Counted from the stretch's first letter, positions 1 through 11,588 are shown. The stretch: 64,000 nucleotides of DNA from Paraescarpia echinospica (GCA_020002185.1 CM034537.1:12852625-12916624), one strand, 5' to 3'. Made by a program: numbers and translations. Notes: a model not told the origin generated them from the letters alone.

Positions 1-1
1 C

Positions 2-2278
2 CTATCACAGTTTTCTTTACATGGTTATGACTGTTTAGCTCAAGGTAAGACGTGCAGTAACAAAGGAGGGCTAATAATATATGTCGACAACAAATATAGA
101 TCAGAGGTTATATTAAATGTAAACATGTACGAACACTGGGAAGGGATGATAGTCCAAATAAATGGTGGTAATCTATCTAAGAGGATAACCATCGGAAACA
201 TATATAGACCTCCACGAACTTCTAATGATAACTTAAATGCTTTTATAAATGAATTTACTTCTATAATATCATCAATGGAAAACAACTGTAATAACAATCT
301 CATTATCGCAGATTTTAATATAAATTTGCTTAAATTAAATGAAAATGATACATATAGTAACTTTTTGACACCATAATATCACATAGCCTTTACCCGCAAA
401 TTACTCTCCCTACTAGATTTACTAGAACAAATGGTACTTTAATAGATAATTTCTTTTGTAAACTTAATAAATCTATATTGGAGAGTACTGCAGGGATTTT
501 AATCAAACAATTTTCTGATCATCAGCCGTATTTTATATTCATCAAAGTCTCATTAAAAACTGAACCTCCACCTAAATATGTTAAAATAAATATACTAAAT
601 GAAGAGGCAATGCATAAAGTTAAACACGAAATAAAATCAAAAAAGATATACAATAAGCTAAATAAAAATATAAATGCAGACACAAATTTAAATTATGATA
701 TTATCTACGAAGAAATTATACGGGCAAAAAATAAGCATATGCAAACTAAGCTGGTGAAATTTTATAAATATAAACATAAAAGATCAATGTGGATTACACA
801 AGGATTGCTAAAATCTATTCAATATCGAGACAAACTCTATAAACAATTAAAATTGACACAACCAAATTCGACAAACTATGAAGCTATTAATATTAATTTA
901 AAAACTTATAATACGATATTAAAGAAAAATATTTGTGCAGCCAAACAAGTGTATTTTGAACAAAGATTTAATCGATTTAAATATGATATAAAAAATACAT
1001 GGAAAGTTATTAATGAATTTCTTTCAAAAAATCGTACAAACCGTAGATTACCATTATTTTTTTTAATAGAAAATGGTACAAAAATAACTGATAAAAGGAT
1101 ACTGCAAACAAATTTAATAATTATTTTACAAATATAGGTCAGACCATCGCACAAGATATTAAATATAAAGGTAACAAAAACTATAGTTATTATTTAAACA
1201 AATACGTTAATTCTGTATTTACGTTTCAGAGTGTTGATGAAGAGACTATTAGGAAAACTATTAATAATCTTCCCACAAAAAACAGCTGTGGATTTGATGG
1301 CATTTCATCAAAATTGCTCAAGATAATTGAGCCTGCAATTATAAAATCATTAAAGCTGTTAATAAACCAAGTTTTTAAATCCGGGATATTCCCAGACAAA
1401 CTAAAAATTGCAAAAGTTATTCCTATATTTAAGAAAGATGATCCATCTTTATTTGAAAATTACAGACCAATTTCCCTTCTTCCTACAATTTCTAAAGTTT
1501 TAGAGAAATAAATTTGTATTAAATTATATTCATATTTCAATGATATGAAGATTTTATTTGATAATCAGTATGGTTTTAGAGCAAAATATTCAACAGAATT
1601 TGCTGCGCTTGAGCTAATAGATAGAATTATAACTCAAATGGATAATAATGATGAACCAATTAATGTATTTCTCGACCTTTCTAAAGCTTTTGATATTATT
1701 GACCATAACATTTTACTTAACAAATAAACTTACTATGGCCTAAATGGTTCAACTTTGCAATTATTCAGAAGTTACTTACAAAACAGGAAACAATACACTG
1801 AAATTGAACAAATAAATTCAGACATCTTACTTGTAACAATCGGCGTCCCACAAGGTTCAATCCTTGGACCACTATTATTTATCATTTACATAAATGATTT
1901 CTCACAAGCTAGTCAATTATTTAATTTCGTCATGTACGCTGATGACACCACATTATCTAGCTCTTTCAAATTTCTTAATAACAACAACAACACACGCAAT
2001 AAAAGTACAGAATCCTTAATAAATGAAGAACTTTTTAAAGTTAATGAATGGCTAAACATAAATAAATTATCTTTAAATAAAATACATGATTTTTCATATG
2101 CCTAATAAACGCACGCAGATTCTTATGCTTAAAATAGATAATATAAATATTGAAAGAGTAGATGAATTTAACTTTCTAGGATTGACTTTAGACACTAACC
2201 TAAATTGGAAAAAACACACTGAGAAAATTTCAAATAAGTGCTCCAAAACAATTGGCATAATACACAGATTAAAATATG
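2..2278 (+). pseudogene. LINE endonuclease/reverse transcriptase, N-terminal part (broken)
   Basis: Retrotransposon polyprotein that would nick target DNA and reverse-transcribe the element RNA. The endonuclease part shows IGNIYRPPR, then IIADFN where the family normally has GDFN, and FSDHQPYF (the SDH active-site block) near 518-540. A basic linker follows at 478-1137. RT blocks are NYRPISLLP (about 1459), FLDLSKAFDIIDH (motif A, about 1668-1706), GVPQGSILGPLLF (motif B, about 1843) and YADD (motif C, about 1935). There are frameshifts or stops near 375, 1134, 1511, 1725 and 2105. The frame reads to KYV at 2278 and resumes after the MITE at 3481. It is a dead copy. Confidence 0.88.
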
Positions 2279-2280
2279 TA

Positions 2281-3478
2281 CAGTCGCGCCTCGTTATAAC
2301 GCGGTAGTCGGGGTCCACGAAATGAATCCGCGTTATAAACGAGGCGCGTTCTCATATCTGCCGTCAGGGGCGCTACGACGAAGACCGACATCGCTGCTGC
2401 ACGAAGAACGCCATCGAAGCCAACCAACGTGTGCACGTCGCGCAGTCTATACGCAGTTTATGAAGCTTATTAAACTGCCAGCCAATGTCAGTGTGTAGTC
2501 TGTTTAAATGTCGTACACTGTTGGACACTGTTGAACTGAATAAAATACATGAATTGTGTACCGTTTTTAAATAAACAACGGACCAACAAGCCACGGTCAA
2601 CTGAACGATAATATGGTACTGTTGACGTAATATCTAAAATAATGACCTGGCACTCAGCAGCCGAATACGCACATGATTTGAGAAACGCTGTGTTAGAGTT
2701 GATTAAGAATTTAAATATATAAGTACGCTCACAATTGGCTTAACTTCGTCTTTCAATCAATATCAAAATACCAATTTAGATAGCTCATTTACCGTGCCGA
2801 ACAATATTACGATTCACCAATTCATATGCGGTTGACGAATTACTATTTTGGCGCACCAGTACAGGCAGTAGCTTTGCGTTCATCGCAGCGAAAAGCTAAT
2901 ATTTGTTACGCAATGTTAGCTTACTGATCTTGCCTACTAAGCTGTATTAAAACGTATTTAACCCATTCTTAAGCAAGGCGTATTTGTGAATTTCAATTAC
3001 ACTTTACAAGCCGCCCGGCGCCGAAACCAGGCGAACTGGCGATCCGCGGAAGCCATGAGCATGACTAGCAGATTGGAAACGATTCGTTTGATGTCGGCGC
3101 AAAACAAACAATACTTCGCTCCACATTTACTGTTCCTAAAGTTAAAACTGACCATAATTATAGTCAAAGAAACTTTGATAGCATTAATTGGCAGTGCAGA
3201 ATAAACAACGGCAACGTAGTGACGCGCCTCACACTTGATTCGTTGCAGTTGTACGTCAACGTTAAATTTATTGTCCGCCAACTAGTCTTTCAACATACAC
3301 ATGCCGTGAACAAAGACGGGGATAACTTCACATAAAACAATTGACAGTTATTACCGTGTTAATATAGTTTGTCATAGCGCCCATTTCCCCCCTGGCGGCA
3401 GAAATTCGGGGTCCACGACCGACCGCGTTATAACCGAATCCGCGTTATAACGGGGCGCGTTATAACGAGGCGTGACTG
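2281..3478. mobile_element. Non-autonomous Tigger/pogo-type DNA transposon (MITE-like, ~1.2 kb)
   Basis: Starts CAGTCGCGCCTCGTTATAAC and ends with the inverse of CAGTCACGCCTCGTTATAAC; the terminal repeats match over 23 bp with one mismatch. TA lies immediately outside both ends (2279-2280 and 3479-3480). Removing the element plus one TA rejoins the host LINE in frame (codons K-Y-V then L-P-L-D). TA duplication with a CAG-T terminus is typical of the pogo/Tigger branch of Tc1-mariner. Subterminal motifs CGCGTTATAA and GGGGTCCACGA recur at both ends. No transposase is visible; the open frames inside resemble nothing I know. Confidence 0.88.
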
Positions 3479-3480
3479 TA

Positions 3481-4014
3481 TTACCTTTAGATATAAAAGT
3501 GTTGTTATATAACACATTAATATTATCTCATATCAATTATTGTACCATGGTTTGGTGATACCAAATAAATAGAATTACAAAAATAAAAAAAAAGCCGTGC
3601 AAATAATAACTAAATAAATACAACTCACACACGGAACCACTTTTTAAAAAACTTATACTACTAAAATTAGAAGACATATTAAAGTTACATGAATTAAAAT
3701 TTTACTTTAAATACATCCAAAAAATGTTACCTCCTTATTTACTTAACTGGCAAATTATCCCAAGTGTAAACATACATAATTATAATACTCGTGAACAAAA
3801 TTATATACATGCTTTTAGAACTAAGCATGAATTTGCAATGAAATGTCTCAAATACAGCCTACCACATGCTATAAATGACACCCCAGATATAATCAAAGAC
3901 AAAATATATACTCACAGTTTGCGAGGCTCATTTTATATAAAAACATACTTGTTACATAAATATAATGATTTATGCACTCTATCAAATTGCTACACATGTC
4001 AACAGAACCATTAA
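3481..4014 (+). pseudogene. LINE reverse transcriptase C-terminal region (copy A, after MITE)
   Basis: Continues the interrupted polyprotein: LPLDIKVLLYNTLILSHINY, then after a frameshift a ~96-residue stretch from 3724 containing YNTREQNYIHAFRTKHEFA and YTHSLRG, ending in a cysteine/histidine-rich tail (NCYTCQQNH). The same C-terminal block (TKHELAKQCLKYNLP, YTHSLRG) is recognisable in copy B at 14563-14790 and in copy C at 50689-51042, which ties the three elements to one family. The tail may act in RNA or target binding; that is inference. Confidence 0.8.
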
Positions 4015-4154
4015 ATACAATACATTTGATGCTAGTTTCAGGCAACCAGCACACATACAAACTTACATTCTCACATAAAATAAGCACTCCCAAAATACAT
4101 ATATGAGATAGACACCTTGTAAAAGGACCACATAAATTATCACGTAAATAGGAT

Positions 4155-4197
4155 GGCTCCTATGATAGCGACAATTGTGTCTTAATTAATAGGAGTC
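4155..4197 (+). promoter_or_regulatory. Conserved 3' UTR stem-loop of the Jockey-group LINE (copy A)
   Basis: GGCTCC at 4155-4160 pairs with GGAGTC at 4192-4197 (one G-U pair), enclosing TATGATAGCGACAATTGTGT-like loop sequence. The same arrangement is found at 14327-14364 (minus) and 51227-51266. Terminal 3' UTR hairpins are used by some LINE reverse transcriptases to recognise their own RNA; that role here is inferred. Confidence 0.6.
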
Positions 4198-4437
4198 ACC
4201 GACTCCGATTGAATAAGCTATATGATTAATATCTATGGTACATCAATACCATAATAGCTGTACATGTGCTTGTATGTATTATCCGAATAGTATGTTGAAC
4301 ATATAATGAAATACGTTTATGTATGTCTGCATAATGTTTATATTTGTTGTTTATTACTGCACAAGTGATGTTCAAAAACCAATCAATTGTGTACCTACAT
4401 GGGGTCAAATAAACATTATGTTATGTTGTGTTATGTT

Positions 4438-5240
4438 ATTGAAAATAATGAGGGCAGCTGGCTCCCTCGCATAGCGTCAGCGTCACTTCCGCTAATTCAT
4501 CTGCACATGTTTTGGTTGTTTATTTACAAAGTTTTGAGCTAATTAGTGACAAGACTGTAAGTGAAACTTGTTCTTGGGGACCAAGAAAGTGGTAGGAGAT
4601 GCTTGGAACTTGAAGGGGTAAACGGCCAGTGAAGCGAAAATTTCATGGAAATCAGCACACGAAGGCAGCAGACGAAAAGAGGAGGAAACGTGATGACTGC
4701 GACTCTGCGAGAGGGTCAGTACTAGTGAACCTGAATGTCTTTAAGCACCTACTCAGGTCAGTGCCATGCCAAAAAAAGTGAGAAGAAGCTCAGGGACAGT
4801 TACAGTGCTTTCATAGAGTTTGAAAATGAACTGAAAGAAAAAGATAAGGCCTATGCTAATGCTTCTACGGTCGACAGTGACGATGATGACTTGGTGACTG
4901 TATGCCACGGCAACATAATTATTGTAGCATTACCACATGAAAAATATAAACTGTTACCTAAACATGTTTTGTTATGCATGTAAGGAGCTTCTTCTTCTGA
5001 AGTAAATGGTTTTGATTTCATGAAAATCAGACAACTACTTACAAAGTTATTAAGTTGGAAAGGTTACTACCCCAGGAGTTTTCGTTGGAACGGTAAACAT
5101 GAAAAATAACACAGAAAGAATAGGGTCACAGTATTTCCAGGGTGTACCCATATTTTACCATTTTTGTCATTGTTTTCACAACAGATAAGTAATTAATTGA
5201 GGTAATTACTTCAAATTTTGCATATATAGGTATTTTCATT
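4438..5240 (+). repeat. Old dispersed repeat with a short unassigned reading frame
   Basis: No recognisable gene. An 82-codon frame at 4735-4983 (acidic SDDDD near its end) resembles nothing I know. The part at about 4900-5240 recurs in inverted orientation at about 46590-46920, sharing blocks such as GAAAAATAACACAGAAAGAA against its inverse, CCAGGGTGTACCC and AAGTAATTAATTGAGGTAAT. It is therefore a dispersed repeat, perhaps part of the Mutator-like element downstream. Confidence 0.55.
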
Positions 5241-5957
5241 TTTTGCATTTTCGTTGACCTAATTTGCATATTTCATGACCTAATTAGCATAATATGGCCG
5301 ACATATTGAATCATAGACTGTAACAAGATGCAATTCATGTCATGTCATTAATTGTTTAGAGTATATTTACAGGGTATTAGAAAGTGTAACATATCTTGTT
5401 TCATTATAGTTCATTTCAATCCCAAATTTTTTGCAAAATTGGTGCATCATTAGCATAATTATTACAAAATGGTGGCCATATTGAATGAGAATTCCCAATG
5501 TTTTTGTGAAGAAATTGTTATTCTGAGAGCATGTAATTAACTTAGTAATGGCGTTTATAATAGTACAGCATAAACTGTTTCATTGCTATCAATTTTTTAC
5601 CACAATTTGAATAATTTGTTGAGTAATTTGCATAAAATAAAATGACGGACATATTAAATGTAGAATCCCAATTTTAGAATATATATTTTTCCAAAAGCAC
5701 ATCATTAATATTTGAGGCATGTTGTAAAATAGTACAACACAAACATTTTCATTAGAACTCACTTAGTTTCCATTTGCATAATTAATTACCATAAAACAAA
5801 ATGGCGGACATAGTAAATGTGGAATCCTCATTCGTGTTATAACAATTTTCAAAAACATTATCAATTTATCATTTAACGTTTAGCGCTTCTTATCATAGTA
5901 TTATATAAAGAGTTTAATTACTATAATTAGATGTCACTTAATTCCCAGTTTGCATAA
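5220..5957 (+). repeat. Diverged tandem array, ~160-175 bp unit, about four copies
   Basis: The motif AAAATGGCGGACATATTGAA (with variants) recurs at about 5291, 5466, 5639 and 5798, each preceded by TTTGCATAA and followed by GAATCCCAAT-like sequence. The hAT-like element at 5958 is inserted in the last TTTGCATAATTAAT block. Confidence 0.7.
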
Positions 5958-7574
5958 CAGCGATTGAAATACTCCAGAATATTTACTTGTCCGCTGGACA
6001 AGTAATTTTTGAAATCTACTTGTCCGTCAAAATGTTAACTTGTCCGAGACTCCGAGTGGTTGTGAAGGGGAATCAAAGCTTCGGAAAAAAACTAAAAAGT
6101 CTATCTTATTTATGACAACAACACAATGTTCCTGCTGTTTCGTTTTATGTACATATAAGTGACTTGTGATCAAAGACACAATTTGATTTAATCTTCAAAT
6201 TTTGAAATTGCAAAATTATATTTGCAACTATTTTCTGGTCCATTATTATTCATCACGAATATTAAAAGTAGACACGTTACATGATGTATACCAATATTTT
6301 AGTGATGCTGATATGAACGCTTTTATTAATAACAAATAATTATTACGATGATAGGAATGAGACAATTGTTTTCCTTGCTATTTGTGTTTAATGTTGCAAA
6401 AACTGTTTATCTTTAATATGGTATATATAATTATATATATAACATATAACACTGCTGTAAAATGTTGGCATCAGTTTGTCATTGAAGACGCCACTGAACC
6501 AGGAACACGACCAATGCAAAGCCAGGAAATGTTGTCACAAAAATCATAATAAACTATAATATAATCTCTATGAACTTCAATATTAACAAAGTTCTGTATT
6601 TTACAAACGAAGGTAATATTCAATATTGATCATTAGCAAACAAACGCATATTTTTTCCTAAATGTTATATTACCATTTCAATGATAATAAAACAGTTTTA
6701 ACGGTGCCTGAATTACATTTACCAGGCGGAAAATAATATATAGATTTAGTTACGTCGTAACGTTGCTGCCGCGCGCAGACCGCCGTAGTTGGCGGAAGCC
6801 GACATGTCAACGGCGGTTGGCGCCCCGTCCCCGGCCGCGCGTCTTGCATAATTCGGTTTCGAAAACTCGCAATTTATGGTTAAAATAAATGTTACATAGA
6901 TACAACAACACTTCTGAAATTTCATTAATATTCCGTTTATCAACCAGCACCATATATTTACTGGAGAGCCAGTTACAAGTTTTGAAAATTGTCACCTATC
7001 TGGATCGGCTAACGAGTAACGAGTAACGTTCTGACTTGGTCTTGGAAGACTGCCGAGTCCGCGTGGGTTAGGCGTAATAATGGTTAAAACTATATAATTA
7101 TTCAAATAACAGGTAGCGATACAAAGTCTACTGTTTCCAAAGTTCCTCCAAAAATATGATCCGTCAGTGGGAGCAAGTTGTACGTCGGCCAAACTGAACG
7201 ATTTACGATTGTGTGAAATACAGCCTCGATCAACGATGCGGAGTCTGTCCTACGCGTATGATAGAGCTAGGTCGGTGCGCTCAGCGGATGACCCTGTTAA
7301 CGCAGGCACTAAATTCGGTCGAACACTGACGTACAACACACTGGCGGCGGAACGACAAGACGCCGACACACTAAAAAAATTGGAACGCGCGCGATTGCTA
7401 GCGAACTTCATTTACGTTTGAATTTCCTCAAATAAAAAGTTTGCAATACTGCACATGACACTGTTTAATGTAAATGTTCACTTGTCCACCGGATAACCAT
7501 GTAGAGTCATTTTACTTGTCCGGGCCAAAAATCACTTGTCCCGGACAAACGGACAAGTGCTATTTCGAACGCTG
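5958..7574. mobile_element. Non-autonomous hAT-like DNA transposon (1.6 kb), 5 bp target duplication
   Basis: Left end CAGCGATTGAAATA and right end inverse CAGCGTTCGAAATA are imperfect terminal inverted repeats. CATAA lies just outside each end (5953-5957 and 7575-7579). Rejoining the flanks gives TTTGCATAATTAATG, which is a unit of the surrounding tandem repeat, so the insertion is well supported. Subterminally the octamer ACTTGTCC and its complement GGACAAGT occur repeatedly (about 5984-6050 and 7479-7560), as expected for transposase-binding sites. CAG ends suit hAT; a 5 bp duplication is shorter than the usual 8 bp and recalls the hAT5 group. No transposase is visible inside. Confidence 0.75.
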
Positions 7575-8306
7575 CATAATTAATGTATATACTAGTTATA
7601 CTTTGCTATGTGAATTGCAGAAAGTGTCTTGAACCTGAGAGATACCTGCATTTAAATACACAGAGTAATGAATAATTGCACCAACATCTCTGATTTTATT
7701 GTTATAATTGTTGTTACAATAGCTATTTAAACATAGGAATATATAATTATTAATTAAATAAAATATAGTTACACACACTAATAATATAATTGTGGCAATA
7801 AATGAATATTATAATGGTGGAAATACCAAGCTTAAACTGGTTAGTTATTACTACTAGTAAGCAAACAATAAATGTAATACATTTTTATTTTATATTTAAC
7901 AAAGTAAGGTTGGAATACAAGTTTCTGAATTTCAAGTTTAAAATCAATTATTAAGTGTAGCCAGCGTAGTGTGAATAGGTATTGCCTGTATGACAGCTAG
8001 GCGCCAAATCCGCCTAGCGGACAACCAGCGCAACGCGGTTGTCCGCCTGGCGGATATCCAGCGGCATGCTGACGTTACCAGGCGGATGTTACTATTTTTA
8101 GCACATCGTCACCGTCCGCGGTGGCGACGTCGAAAACCGTGCAACTAGGTCGCACAAAATGCGATTTCCGCACTTGTAAACCTTTTTAAAATATCACATA
8201 ACATATACCATCTGAACAGTCTGAAACTGACACGTAGGTGTGTATATACACGAACTTGAATTTTAGGCGATAACATTACCAAAAATTCATGTTTATACGA
8301 GTTGTA
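7575..8306. other. Unassigned AT-rich stretch with one strong hairpin
   Basis: No gene seen. The only clear structure is an inverted repeat at 8010-8053: CCGCCTAGCGGACAACC and its near-complement (15 of 17 pairs) around a 10 nt loop, in a locally GC-rich patch where CCGCC/GGCGG recurs. Confidence 0.6.
8010..8053. repeat. GC-rich hairpin
   Basis: Arms 8010-8026 and 8037-8053 pair at 15 of 17 positions around AGCGCAACGC. The surroundings are AT-rich. It may be the centre of a small MITE; no ends were found. Confidence 0.55.
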
Positions 8307-8365
8307 GTAGTTTAGCGTCAAAACTGGCCATATCCAACAGCCGCGGCGGCCGCTGTGGTAATGCT
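8307..8365 (+). repeat. 59 bp GC-rich dispersed block (second copy at 47044-47102)
   Basis: Starts GTAGTTTAGCGTCAAAACT and ends in CCGCGGCGGCCGCTGTGG-ATGCT; only a few bases differ from 47044-47102. It sits just upstream of the Mutator-like transposase start here and close to a copy of the 4900-5240 repeat at 46590-46920, so it is probably leader or terminal sequence of that element family. Confidence 0.6.
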
Positions 8366-8390
8366 AATTATTGTCTAATATTGACAATGG

Positions 8391-9805
8391 ACATTCTGAA
8401 TATGAACATATCATCAAACTTGTTGTGTCGATTCTGTAAGCAGTCAGTGAGTCTGATAGAAGTGAAAAGACAAGAGCTTGGGTCACACCTTGCATTCCAC
8501 TGTGTCTGTAGCAATGAACACTGTAACAAGCAAACATATTTTCCTAATGGCTAATTGTAGTTTGATTCAGGTAAACAACCTTACAAACTACTCCATAAAT
8601 CGCCGTTCTTTGTTCGCCATGTGCTGTATAGGTGGTGATCGCGCTGAGCTTCGTAGTTTTTGCGCGGAGTGGTGAATCTACCTCTCCCTGTACACGACAG
8701 TACCTACAACTTTATAAACAAGACAATTGAAACAGCAGCTTGAGAAGTCCAGGAAGCTTCTATGCATAAAGCTGCAGCTAGGGAATATGAGCAAGCAGAA
8801 ATTGTAGAAAATGAGGAAGTGAGGAACATAGAATTGTCGTCAGATGGCACATGAATGACCCCCGGTCACTCCTCCGTGATAGGGGCTGCTACAGTCATAG
8901 GCTGTCAAACTTGTCAGGTGTTAGGTGCAGGCACAGGAAGTAAAGTGTGCAAATCATGTCAGGTTTGAACAAAGAGAGACAGAAACACAGCAAGTTACAG
9001 GAGATGGGAGGCCTCTCACCAATGTACACTCAATCGTGAAGGGTCATCAGGGTCAATGGAGGCGGCAATTATAAAAGATTGTTTTGAGCTTTCTGAAGAG
9101 AAGTATAAACTAACGTACACTGGTTTTGTAGGAGATGGGGACACCAACACTTATGAAAGTGTGGCAGGATCATCTAGACCCTATGGAGATGTACAAATCC
9201 ACAAACTAGAGTGTGTAGGTCACATACAGAAGCACATGGGGTGCCGCCTCAGGAACCGAAAGAAAAAATGAAGGGGCAGAAATTACCAGATGGAAAGTCT
9301 CTTGAAGGAAAGGGCAGGATTACAGACAATCAGATTAATAATATCCAACGCATGTATGGTAATGCTACCAGAATAAGTAAGAACAACCTCAACACGATGA
9401 AAGAACATGTTTGGGCTGTCTACTTCCATAAAGTCTCGACAGCACGAAACCTTTGCGCAATATGTGTTCATCTGAATGCCCATACCAGAAAGCAGTTAGG
9501 GAAAATAAGGTGTTTGTTCACAAAAACAGTCTGCCAGAGGCAGTGATGACAGCAATAAAACCAGTGTTTAGAGACCTTACTCAACCTACTTTGCTGCAAA
9601 AGTGCCTCAAAGGCTATATCCAGAATGCGAATGAATCAATCAACAATCTTATCTGGAAGTTTGGCCTAAAGAAAAAGAACCATGGACTCTGCACAGTGAA
9701 TGTTGCTGTGTCACTTGTTGTTGGGGGTCTTCAATTATGGAGCTGTGACTTTTGCATCTGTAATAAGATAGTTGGACTTGAAGTTTGCCAGTGCGTGCTT
9801 TGAAA
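8391..9805 (+). pseudogene. Mutator-like (MULE) transposase, broken by stops and frameshifts
   Basis: Cut-and-paste transposase relic. In order I read: an N-terminal Cys-rich part (LLCRFCKQS, CNKQTYF); a degenerate TVIGCQTCQVLGAGTG block with CKSCQV; the best block at 9056-9264, containing YTGFVGDGDTNTYESV and PYGDVQIHKLECVGHIQK; then, after a +1 shift, LPDGKSLEGKGRITD; and, in a third frame from about 9453, NSLPEAVMTAIKPVFRDL and NANESINNLIW. These match, in order, the Mutator-like transposase domain common in invertebrate genomes (recalled, not searched). The Asp residues of GDGD and the Glu of NANES are candidate DDE residues. At least four frame breaks make it non-functional. Terminal repeats were not identified. 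Confidence 0.75.
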
Positions 9806-10384
9806 CATAGGACACTCAGCGTATCCGGAACGCCCAACGCCAGGCCAGAGAGGCCAGTCATGAAGCCAGAATCAAGAGGAGACAGAAGGATGAGCAACAA
9901 GCAGAGGCAGAAGGGTCCCCTTAGCTTGCTGGAGCTTATTAGGCAAGTCTACTGGTCATCTACAGCCCTGGACTGTAAGCTAAGTCTGATATTGTATTGT
10001 TTTGTACGGGTCAAAACGTTAGCGGACAATCATGTATTTACAGCGGTTTTTACAAGATATCATGGACTACTAAAGATATCTGCACAAAAATTGCAGATAA
10101 TCTTAGGACACCTGTAGTTTGCTTTTGTACCTCTGGCTTAGCCATAGGAGTGTTAATATGGAAGTAATGATTTTACATATGGGCAATTTTTTTTAATGTT
10201 CCAGTAGGCAGAAATTGGCAGTGGAGGCAATATAAGCACTTCATACTAGCCTGAGGTACAAACGCCAGCTATTGTGGTGTATTTAATCACCACCAAATAC
10301 CAAGGCTATCATGCTTATGTTATTGTGAGAATTGTGTCCAAAAGTATGAGCAATTTTCACTTCCAGCACTGAAACTCGCTGCAT
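9806..10384. other. Unassigned; one small inverted repeat (10123-10264)
   Basis: TTTTGTACCTCTGGCTTAG at 10123 and its near-inverse at 10250-10264 bracket about 140 bp, the size of a very small MITE. No duplication was recognised. Nothing else is visible. Confidence 0.35.
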
Positions 10385-10644
10385 CAGCGGTTCTTAACCT
10401 TTTTGGCTGCGACCCAAATTCTTATCAGGGAATTTACTCGGCGACCAGTACATTCAGACAGTTAATTTGTGAAGATAAAATAAATTCTGATAAATAAATA
10501 GGCATAACATAAAATAAATGAGAAATCATAACACGAGGAATCACTAACTTTGCGCTGTTCGTTGGTCTAACGACTTATTTTCGAAATAGGACACTCGTTG
10601 CGCGATCCAATTTTGTGTCGCTAACCAGCGGTTATGAACTTCTG
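10385..10644. mobile_element. Possible small hAT-type MITE
   Basis: CAGCGGTTCTTAACC followed by TTTTTGGCTGCGACCC is the widespread hAT-type terminus. The right end GGTTATGAACTTCTG (10630-10644) is its inverse at 12 of 15 positions. No matching 8 bp duplication was found, so the right boundary is uncertain. Confidence 0.4.
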
Positions 10645-11438
10645 ACCTATGACAACTCATTATTGCCAAAAGCCCCCTCATAATTGCCATGACAAAAACG
10701 TGCGTAAAACAAAAGTGGTGTTTTTTCCGTTGAATATAGTTGTGTATGTGTCTGTTGGGTTACGATGACGTCGTATTAACATTTACGGCAACAATTTACT
10801 CAGACACATTGACGTTGTTTCTGGAACGTTTTCACCACGCTTTGTTGCCTGTGATATCTGAGTAAACGTAATTGCGGAGACCGCGAAATGTAGGCAAGAT
10901 ATTTATATATATATGGGCAAAGGTTTTTGAACAAACTGTCAAAAAGTGTCTTCGTACTTTGTAAATACCGTACAGCCATCTTGTTCCGGTGAAATGTAGT
11001 CCAGTTAATTGTATTATATGTATCTGCTCAAATATATATATATATATATATGTATACATATATATATATATGTATACATATATACACATACGAATGCGAA
11101 GTTGTCATAGTATCAAGACGATCTTGAAATGCTTTGAAGAAATTAAGTGGATGTCCGATAAAGGCAGATTAAATAAACCGCAAAAGACGAATAAGAGTTT
11201 TCAATGCAAATTGACCGAACACTATCGTACGCAGTGATAGCATGTACACTAATTTTAAAATGATTAGACAAGAGAAAACGTCCAACCAAAAAAAGTGGTT
11301 GATGATAGAAGAAATATCCTCCAGTGGTGTAATGCCAGTAAAGTTAGTGATAGTAAGATTATATATTTTTAATTCATAGTTGCAGAAGTATATAACAAGG
11401 CATAGTTCGAAGCATATATATTATTTGTAATAACTCAC
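10645..11438. other. Unassigned; contains a (TA)/(GTATACATA) microsatellite at about 11031-11095
   Basis: No gene recognised. The microsatellite alternates TA runs with TGTATACATA. The rest is AT-rich and featureless to me. Confidence 0.6.
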
Positions 11439-11588
11439 TTTTCCAACACTTAGTATCCCTATCCTGGTCATAAAAGTAGCCGCGTTTGCAGATGCACTCT
11501 CCCATGTCACACTGGTCATTCTGGAAGCAATAGCCATTGTCAAAGTCGCACTCTGAGGTAGTTGTGCAGACGAGTCTAGGTTTTTCTC
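11439..11588 (-). CDS. Internal exon encoding a cysteine-rich EB/EGF-like module (host gene fragment)
   Basis: Read on the minus strand, an acceptor (polypyrimidine-poor ...CTGTTACAG) precedes 150 bp ending at a donor AAAA-GTGAGT. The exon is 2 + 147 + 1 bases, i.e. phase 1 at both ends, the class typical of shuffled extracellular modules. The 49 codons begin EKPRLVCTTTSECDF and continue NGYCFQNDQCDMGECICKRG. Cysteine spacing is C-x5-C-x6-C-x5-C-x4-C-x-C-x13-C, like EB or EGF-like modules of secreted or membrane receptors. There are no stops. Neighbouring exons were not found with confidence, so the gene is unidentified. It is the only convincing host-coding segment in the window. Confidence 0.62.

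Larger units (their letters stand above)
1..4437 (+). mobile_element. Non-LTR retrotransposon (LINE), Jockey/CR1 group, copy A, degenerate
   Basis: Encodes in order an APE-type endonuclease remnant, a lysine-rich linker and a reverse transcriptase, followed by a 3' UTR with a conserved stem-loop and a CAAATAAA polyadenylation-like signal near 4406-4413, ending in TTATG-type short repeats. The coding frame is already open at base 2, so the element continues beyond the left window edge. It is interrupted at 2281-3478 by a Tigger-type MITE. Sister copies lie at 14118-18990 (minus) and 50098-51345 (plus). Clade assignment within the Jockey/CR1 group is not resolved by eye. Confidence 0.88.

Noticed and set aside
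4735..4983. 82-codon acidic frame as a gene
   Set aside because: No homology recognised, and its 3' part is a dispersed repeat that is not open in the second copy.
7167..7421. 84-codon frame inside the hAT-like element
   Set aside because: No hAT transposase motif (such as a BED finger or the dimerisation region); likely chance.
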